The position numbers and the translations under genes are program-made. A model generated the notes under the pieces. The model did no database searches and was not told the DNA's origin. It saw only the letters and a program-made list of their open reading frames with translations. Positions 7,638 to 11,938 of a stretch of 11,938 nt of DNA are shown in pieces (the first letter of the stretch is position 1; each line of letters starts with the position of its first letter). Source of the DNA: Rikenellaceae bacterium (GTDB lineage: Bacteria > Bacteroidota > Bacteroidia > Bacteroidales > UBA932); contig CAAFZB010000068.1 of assembly GCA_900767405.1 (NCBI GenBank), positions 1 through 11,938 on the forward strand, given 5' to 3'.

Positions 7638-8579
7638 ATGAAAAAGACTCTCAAAATACAGGCCGCAAATCCCATAGAAATCTATGGTGCCGGCAACCGG
7701 ATTCTGGAAGAATTCTGCAGTTATTTCCCCGGGCTCAAAGTTGTCGCACGGGGCGACGGAATTATCCTTGACGGAAAACAGGAGCAGATTCAGGAGTTCG
7801 AATCCAAATTCTCCGAGCTTGTGGAACTGAGGCACAGGAAGCCCAGCCTCTCGAACTATGATGTGGAAAATATCTTCTGCGGAGGCCCCGATCCCGGGAA
7901 TTACCGTATGAACGGAGAGGAAATCATTGTCTACAGCACCGACGGGAAGCCGATCCGCGCGAGGAACGCCAGACAGCAGGAAATGGTCAAGGCCTATTTT
8001 GACAACGACCTGGTTTTCGCACTGGGTCCTGCCGGAACCGGAAAGACCTACATCGCGATAGCCCTTGCGGTAAGGGCGCTCAAGAACAGGGAAATCAGGC
8101 GAATCATTCTCACCCGCCCCGCAGTGGAGGCCGGAGAACGTCTGGGATTCCTGCCGGGAGACCTCAAAGACAAACTCGACCCGTATCTCCAACCTCTGTA
8201 CGATGCATTGGAAGATATGATACCTGCCAAAAAATTGCAGGACTTCATAGCCGACGGGACAATCCAGATAGCGCCTCTCGCCTATATGCGCGGAAGGACT
8301 CTCGACAGAGCCTGCGTCATACTTGACGAAGCGCAGAACACCAACCTCGGACAGCTCAAGATGTTCCTCACAAGAATGGGTGCAGAGGCCAAGTTCATAG
8401 TAACCGGCGATGCCTCACAGGTAGATCTGCCAAGAAAGGAGGATTCGGGGCTGGTGAGCGGTGTGGAGATGCTGAAAAAGATAAAGGGCATCGCAACAAT
8501 CGTCTTTACAAACCAAGACATCGTGCGACACCCTCTGGTATCAAAAATCGTCAAAGCCTTTGACGAACGTAACGTTTAG
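7638..8579 (+). CDS. PhoH-like P-loop ATPase
   Basis: The 313-residue cytoplasmic protein belongs to the PhoH/PhoL family of nucleotide-binding proteins, linked in other bacteria to phosphate stress and to RNA or ribosome metabolism. The N-terminal part (about 1-65) is the small domain usual in PhoH-like proteins, with VVARGDGIILDG. The ATPase domain has Walker A GPAGTGKT (130-137), the family segment TRPAVEAGERLGFLPGD (159-175), Walker B VILDEAQN (227-234) and the sensor-like TGDASQVDLP (256-265). All catalytic motifs are intact. The start at 7638 was chosen over an in-frame ATG at 7572 because it follows a good promoter, begins at the usual family N-terminus and avoids overlap with the divergent gene. 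The TAG stop overlaps the TAA of the convergent TPR gene. No ybeY-like partner gene is adjacent, unlike in many bacteria. Confidence 0.94.
   Translation: MKKTLKIQAANPIEIYGAGNRILEEFCSYFPGLKVVARGDGIILDGKQEQIQEFESKFSELVELRHRKPSLSNYDVENIFCGGPDPGNYRMNGEEIIVYSTDGKPIRARNARQQEMVKAYFDNDLVFALGPAGTGKTYIAIALAVRALKNREIRRIILTRPAVEAGERLGFLPGDLKDKLDPYLQPLYDALEDMIPAKKLQDFIADGTIQIAPLAYMRGRTLDRACVILDEAQNTNLGQLKMFLTRMGAEAKFIVTGDASQVDLPRKEDSGLVSGVEMLKKIKGIATIVFTNQDIVRHPLVSKIVKAFDERNV
8543..8566 (-). terminator. Intrinsic terminator of the gyrA-TPR operon, inside the phoH coding end
   Basis: On the minus strand an 8-bp perfect stem (TCGTCAAA/TTTGACGA, 8559-8566 with 8548-8555) with a 3-nt loop is followed directly by five T residues (8547-8543). 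It lies 10 bp after the TPR gene's stop. The same bases encode IVKAFDE near the PhoH C-terminus. On the plus strand no T tract follows, so phoH transcription should pass. Confidence 0.75.
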
Positions 8580-9904
8580 TTTCCTTCAACTATTTTCTGG
8601 AACTGCTCGTAGATAGCCATATACTCGGGCTTTGTGTCACGGAGACGGAAAGCGATATCTTTTATGAACTTTGCTATGTCTCCCTTTAGAGCGGCATCCT
8701 CGGCAATCTCATATCCTTTCTGGAACTCGGGAAGAGCTTTTCCCAATACAACCTCCCATTCCTTGATGAGTTCGTCGTACTTCCTTATGTCTTCGCGGCT
8801 TGTACCGAGATTCTGAGCTTCCTGTGCGATTGCATCCGCCTTGTTGTAGAAGAGAAGTCCGGCACCTGTGTATCCGTAAGGATATTTGGGATCGACCTCT
8901 GCGCACTTGTGATATGCTTCGAGAGCCTTTTCGGTCTCGCCGAGCTTTTCACGGATCTGTCCCTCTACAGAATACAGTGAAGCGTTGTTGGGTTCGTTCT
9001 GCCTTGCCTTCTCCAGGAGAGTGAAGAGAGCTGAAGGATCCTCACCGCTGTTGATATAGTAGTTGATGAGACCTATTATGATGCTCTGGCTCTGAGGATA
9101 CTTGGCAAAGCCTTCCTCCAAAGCGGCCTTTTCTGCGGCTCCGTCCTTTGACTTCTGTGCAATGTCTGCAAGCTTGGCGAAGATTTCACCATCGGTTCCA
9201 TAATATCCCTTTGACTTGCAGTTCTCGAAAAGTGACTTTGCCCTTTCGTTGTTTCCCGCCATCCAGGCTGTAAAGCCGGCATTGTAGAGGCTGAGGGAAT
9301 CGAATGCATTCAGTGGAGCCTCGGCAACCGCTTTCGCAGCAAGTTCGAAGAGCTCTGAAGCCTTGTCTATGTTATTGAAATAATAAGCGTTTGTCGCTTC
9401 TGTATTGTAAGCCTCGCTTACCTTCTTGATACCGGCGGCGATGTCTGCGGTCTTCTTGCCCTTCACGTCTGCCTGTGAAGCCTTTCTGTAAGCTTCCAGC
9501 GCCTTTCCAAGAGCATTCTCAATGACAGGCTCGGTAACCTCGGTCATAGTGAGCTGCCCGTTTTCTCCGAAATAGAGGTTTACGGTAGGATAAGCTTCCT
9601 TGGTGAAGTTCTGCCCCTGGATCTGGACAGTTTCCGTAGAGGCGGGCTTGATGTTGCTAAGAAGAAGCTTTAGTTCATTCCTGTCCATTCCCAGGATGAT
9701 GTTTCCCGTAGGAGCCTGGTATGCGTTCATATAGCAATCTGCAAGCTTGGTCCAGGTTGCGACATTCTCGGCTTTTTTAGGATTCTCCGCAGTTTTCTCG
9801 GCTGCTGAGACAGCAGATCTGATAGCGGCATAATTCTTTCCGTCCTGGGCATTTGCAAGCGGCATAGCTGCAAGCAAAGCGACTAGCAATAGTGTTTTCT
9901 TCAT
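8576..9904 (-). CDS. Exported tetratricopeptide-repeat protein
   Basis: The 442-residue protein has a clear signal peptide (MKKTLLLVALLAAMPLANA, then Q), so it is expected in the periplasm or at the outer face. The rest is alanine- and lysine-rich helical repeat. TPR-like units are recognisable at about 170-200, 203-235, 238-270, 273-303, 307-340 (SLYSVEGQIREKLGETEKAL, then AYHKCAEVDP) and 343-400. A stretch at about 64-128 (with VNLYFGENGQLTM) does not look like TPR and may be a small beta-containing insert. No enzymatic motif is seen; a protein-binding or scaffold role is inferred from the repeats only. The ATG at 9904 is preferred to an upstream in-frame ATG (9973) because it begins the signal peptide and the longer form would run into gyrA. 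It follows gyrA by 13 nt without a visible promoter, so it is probably co-transcribed. Confidence 0.9.
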   Translation of the reverse strand: MKKTLLLVALLAAMPLANAQDGKNYAAIRSAVSAAEKTAENPKKAENVATWTKLADCYMNAYQAPTGNIILGMDRNELKLLLSNIKPASTETVQIQGQNFTKEAYPTVNLYFGENGQLTMTEVTEPVIENALGKALEAYRKASQADVKGKKTADIAAGIKKVSEAYNTEATNAYYFNNIDKASELFELAAKAVAEAPLNAFDSLSLYNAGFTAWMAGNNERAKSLFENCKSKGYYGTDGEIFAKLADIAQKSKDGAAEKAALEEGFAKYPQSQSIIIGLINYYINSGEDPSALFTLLEKARQNEPNNASLYSVEGQIREKLGETEKALEAYHKCAEVDPKYPYGYTGAGLLFYNKADAIAQEAQNLGTSREDIRKYDELIKEWEVVLGKALPEFQKGYEIAEDAALKGDIAKFIKDIAFRLRDTKPEYMAIYEQFQKIVEGN

Positions 9905-9917
9905 AAATCGTTTATAG

Positions 9918-11938
9918 TTAATTGTTATTGTCTGTCTGTTCCGAAGTCTGCTGTTCGGTTTCAGTTTCCTCATCGGCGTGAGCCACTACCGACACGGCGG
10001 CTATCCTGTCTCCTTCGCGAAGGTTGATAAGCTTAACACCCTGTGTGGCGCGGCCGGCCTCCCTGATTCCCTCTACCGGCATTCTTATAGTAAGTCCGGA
10101 TTGGTTGATTATCATAAGGTCGTTCTGTGCCGTCACGTTCTTTATGGCTACTACACTGCCGGTCTTCTCGGTTATGTTGAGAGTCTTGACACCCTTGCTT
10201 CCACGGGCCGTGAGCCTGTATTCCTGAGGGTCCGAGCGCTTGCCGTATCCGTTCTCACTGACTACCAGGACGGTGTGCTGCGCAGCATCTTCGGAATTTG
10301 GATCGTAAGTGATGAGACCCACAACTTCATCGTTTTCTGCAAGGTTGATGCCACGAACGCCGGAGGCACTTCTTCCGAGAGCCCGGAGGTCCGATTCCTC
10401 GAAACGTACACAGCGCCCGTCGTGAGCTGCAATCATTATCTGCTCAGCTCCGTTTGTGAGCACAGCATCCAGCAGAGCGTCGCCTTCGCGGATGGTCAGG
10501 GCTATGATTCCCTTGTTGCGGCTGCGCTTGTTGGAATATTCGGTAAGAGTGGTCTTCTTTATGATACCCTTCTTGCTGATAAGAGTCACGAAATGGGATT
10601 CGGTGTATTCCATATTCTCGATTGACTTGGCATTGAGGTAGGTTACAATACTGTCGTCGGAATCTATGGTTAGCATATTCTGCACTGCACGTCCCTTTGA
10701 AGCCCTTGTGCCCTCGGGAAGCTCGTATACCTTAAGACGGTAGCACAGGCCTTTGCGGGTAAAGAATAGCATAGTGGAGTGCATATTCGCAACGTAAATG
10801 TGCTCGATGAAGTCCTCGTCACGGGTGGCGCTGCCCTTCATACCTACGCCACCGCGGTTCTGGGTGCGGAATTCGGTGAGCGCGGTACGCTTGATGTATC
10901 CCATATGGGAAATTGTGATGACCACGTCCTCATCGGCATAGAAATCTTCCGGATTGAATTCGTCTGCGGCCAGGGTAATCTCGCTGCGACGGGGGTCTCC
11001 GTACTTTGCCTTGAGTTCCTGGCATTCTGCCTTGACTATGTTGAGCTGCTCGGTCTCGCTTGCGAGGATTTCCTTGCAGCGTTCGATGAACTTCTCCAAC
11101 TCGCGGTACTCGTTTTCGAGTTTCTCCTTTTCGAGTCCGGTAAGCTGGCGGAGTTTCATTTCGACAATGGCGCCGGCCTGGATCTCGGTGAATCCGAAGG
11201 TCTCCTGAAGTTTTGCCTTTGCAACCTCGACATTGGCGGAAGCCTTGATTATGGCAATGATTTCGTCTATTACGTCGATGGCCTTGATAAGACCTTCCAG
11301 GATATGGGCTCTCTTCTGGGCCTTGTCCAGTTCGAAACGTGTGCGGCGTACGATGACCTCGTGACGGAAATCAACGAAATTGGCGATGATTTCCTTGAGG
11401 GACAGCGTGCGGGGACGTCCTGCGACAAGAGCCACGTTGTTGATTGAGAAGCTGGATTGAAGGGCGGAATACTTGAACAGCGTGTTGAGAACCACATTTG
11501 CATTCGCGTCCCTCTTGAGGGTGAATACGATGCGGATACCCTCCCTGCTGGAAAGTTCCTTTATGTCGGCGATGCCCTCAATCTTCTTCTCGTTCACCAT
11601 TTCGCCGATACGCTTTATCATATCGGCCTTGTTCACCATATACGGAACCTCGGTAACCACGATGCATTCACGTCCGTCAATCTCTTCGATTTCGGTCTTT
11701 GCGCGGATAACCACGCGCCCTCTTCCGGTATTGTATGCATCTATGATTCCCTGGCGTCCCATAATGATACCTCCGGTAGGGAAATCGGGGCCCTTGATAT
11801 GCTCCATAAGTCCTTCGGTATCTATGTCGGGATTGTCTATATAGGCGCAGATAGCGTCACAGCATTCCCCAAGGTTATGGGGAGCCATATTGGTTGCCAT
11901 ACCTACCGCGATTCCTGCAGAACCGTTCAAAAGCAGCA
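9918..11938 (-). CDS. gyrA: DNA gyrase subunit A, 5'-truncated by window edge
   Basis: About 673 residues of the GyrA C-terminal portion are visible; the frame is open to the right edge, starting LLLNGSAGIAVGMATN. By alignment with E. coli GyrA from memory, about 160-170 N-terminal residues are outside, including the catalytic tyrosine and the quinolone-resistance region. Visible parts are the rest of the breakage-reunion core (GLMEHIKGPDFPTGG, EVPYMVNKADMIKRI), the coiled-coil gate with MKLRQLTGLEKEKLE, and the six-bladed C-terminal DNA-wrapping domain. The GyrA-box in that domain is QNRGGVG (codons at 10842-10862) compared with the canonical Q(R/K)RGG(R/K)G. The protein ends in a short acidic, Gln/Asn-rich tail (EETETEQQTSEQTDNNN). 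The wrapping domain and box support GyrA rather than ParC. With GyrB it introduces negative supercoils using ATP. Confidence 0.96.
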   Translation of the reverse strand, partial: LLLNGSAGIAVGMATNMAPHNLGECCDAICAYIDNPDIDTEGLMEHIKGPDFPTGGIIMGRQGIIDAYNTGRGRVVIRAKTEIEEIDGRECIVVTEVPYMVNKADMIKRIGEMVNEKKIEGIADIKELSSREGIRIVFTLKRDANANVVLNTLFKYSALQSSFSINNVALVAGRPRTLSLKEIIANFVDFRHEVIVRRTRFELDKAQKRAHILEGLIKAIDVIDEIIAIIKASANVEVAKAKLQETFGFTEIQAGAIVEMKLRQLTGLEKEKLENEYRELEKFIERCKEILASETEQLNIVKAECQELKAKYGDPRRSEITLAADEFNPEDFYADEDVVITISHMGYIKRTALTEFRTQNRGGVGMKGSATRDEDFIEHIYVANMHSTMLFFTRKGLCYRLKVYELPEGTRASKGRAVQNMLTIDSDDSIVTYLNAKSIENMEYTESHFVTLISKKGIIKKTTLTEYSNKRSRNKGIIALTIREGDALLDAVLTNGAEQIMIAAHDGRCVRFEESDLRALGRSASGVRGINLAENDEVVGLITYDPNSEDAAQHTVLVVSENGYGKRSDPQEYRLTARGSKGVKTLNITEKTGSVVAIKNVTAQNDLMIINQSGLTIRMPVEGIREAGRATQGVKLINLREGDRIAAVSVVAHADEETETEQQTSEQTDNNN

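Noticed and set aside
7598..7675. Upstream in-frame ATG adding 26 residues to the M28-like protein
   Set aside because: It would bury the signal peptide and run into phoH; the ATG at 7597 follows a promoter and begins a typical signal peptide.
9905..9973. Upstream in-frame ATG adding 23 residues to the TPR protein
   Set aside because: The added residues are basic and polar, overlap the gyrA end and would displace the clear signal peptide starting at 9904.
11928..11930. TTG codon as a possible gyrA start
   Set aside because: It encodes Leu in the conserved LLLNGSAGIAVGMATN stretch; the frame continues to the window edge, so the gene is cut by the window.
1..11938. CRISPR arrays, tRNA or rRNA genes, insertion sequences, phage genes, defence systems
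   Set aside because: No regularly spaced repeats, no transposase or integrase motifs and no RNA-gene signatures were seen; almost all bases are accounted for by protein genes.

Overview
The window looks like chromosomal core-genome DNA from a Bacteroidota bacterium, most likely Bacteroidales. The evidence is threefold. Promoters have the Bacteroidota form (TTG-like -33 element, about 20 nt spacer, TAnnTTTG -7 element). Starts sit behind A-rich leaders rather than Shine-Dalgarno sites. The protein types are also typical: a membrane-anchored AraC-type regulator, a LeuRS lacking the zinc-knuckle cysteines, tandem YitT proteins and a TonB C-terminal-domain fusion. GC is near 50% by eye. Genus cannot be fixed from the sequence alone. 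I see no mobile element, CRISPR array, tRNA or rRNA.

Layout, left to right: (1) the 3' part of an RluA-family pseudouridine synthase (+), whose end overlaps by 47 bp the end of a convergent membrane-embedded AraC-type regulator (-). (2) A 102-bp gap holding a strong intrinsic terminator for the minus-strand operon and the -7 element of the araC-type gene. (3) A tight minus-strand operon, read right to left: M28-fold protein with TonB C-terminal domain, leuS, yitT-like A, yitT-like B. Its spacings are an 8-nt gap, a 4-nt ATGA overlap and a 38-nt overlap. (4) A 40-bp divergent promoter region in which the two promoters are interleaved almost symmetrically. (5) phoH-like NTPase (+). (6) A minus-strand pair, gyrA (5' end outside the window) followed after 13 nt by an exported TPR protein. 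Its intrinsic terminator lies inside the last codons of phoH, because the two genes meet tail to tail with overlapping stop codons.

Most genes are housekeeping: RNA modification, leucyl-tRNA charging, DNA supercoiling and a PhoH ATPase. The most unusual item is the first gene of the leuS operon. It keeps the M28 zinc-aminopeptidase fold motifs, but five of the six residues expected to bind zinc or catalyse are replaced, and it carries a TonB C-terminal domain. It reads as an exported pseudopeptidase with a binding or scaffold role. Also worth a look are the interleaved divergent promoters, which predict nearly leaderless mRNAs, and the terminator hidden in phoH.
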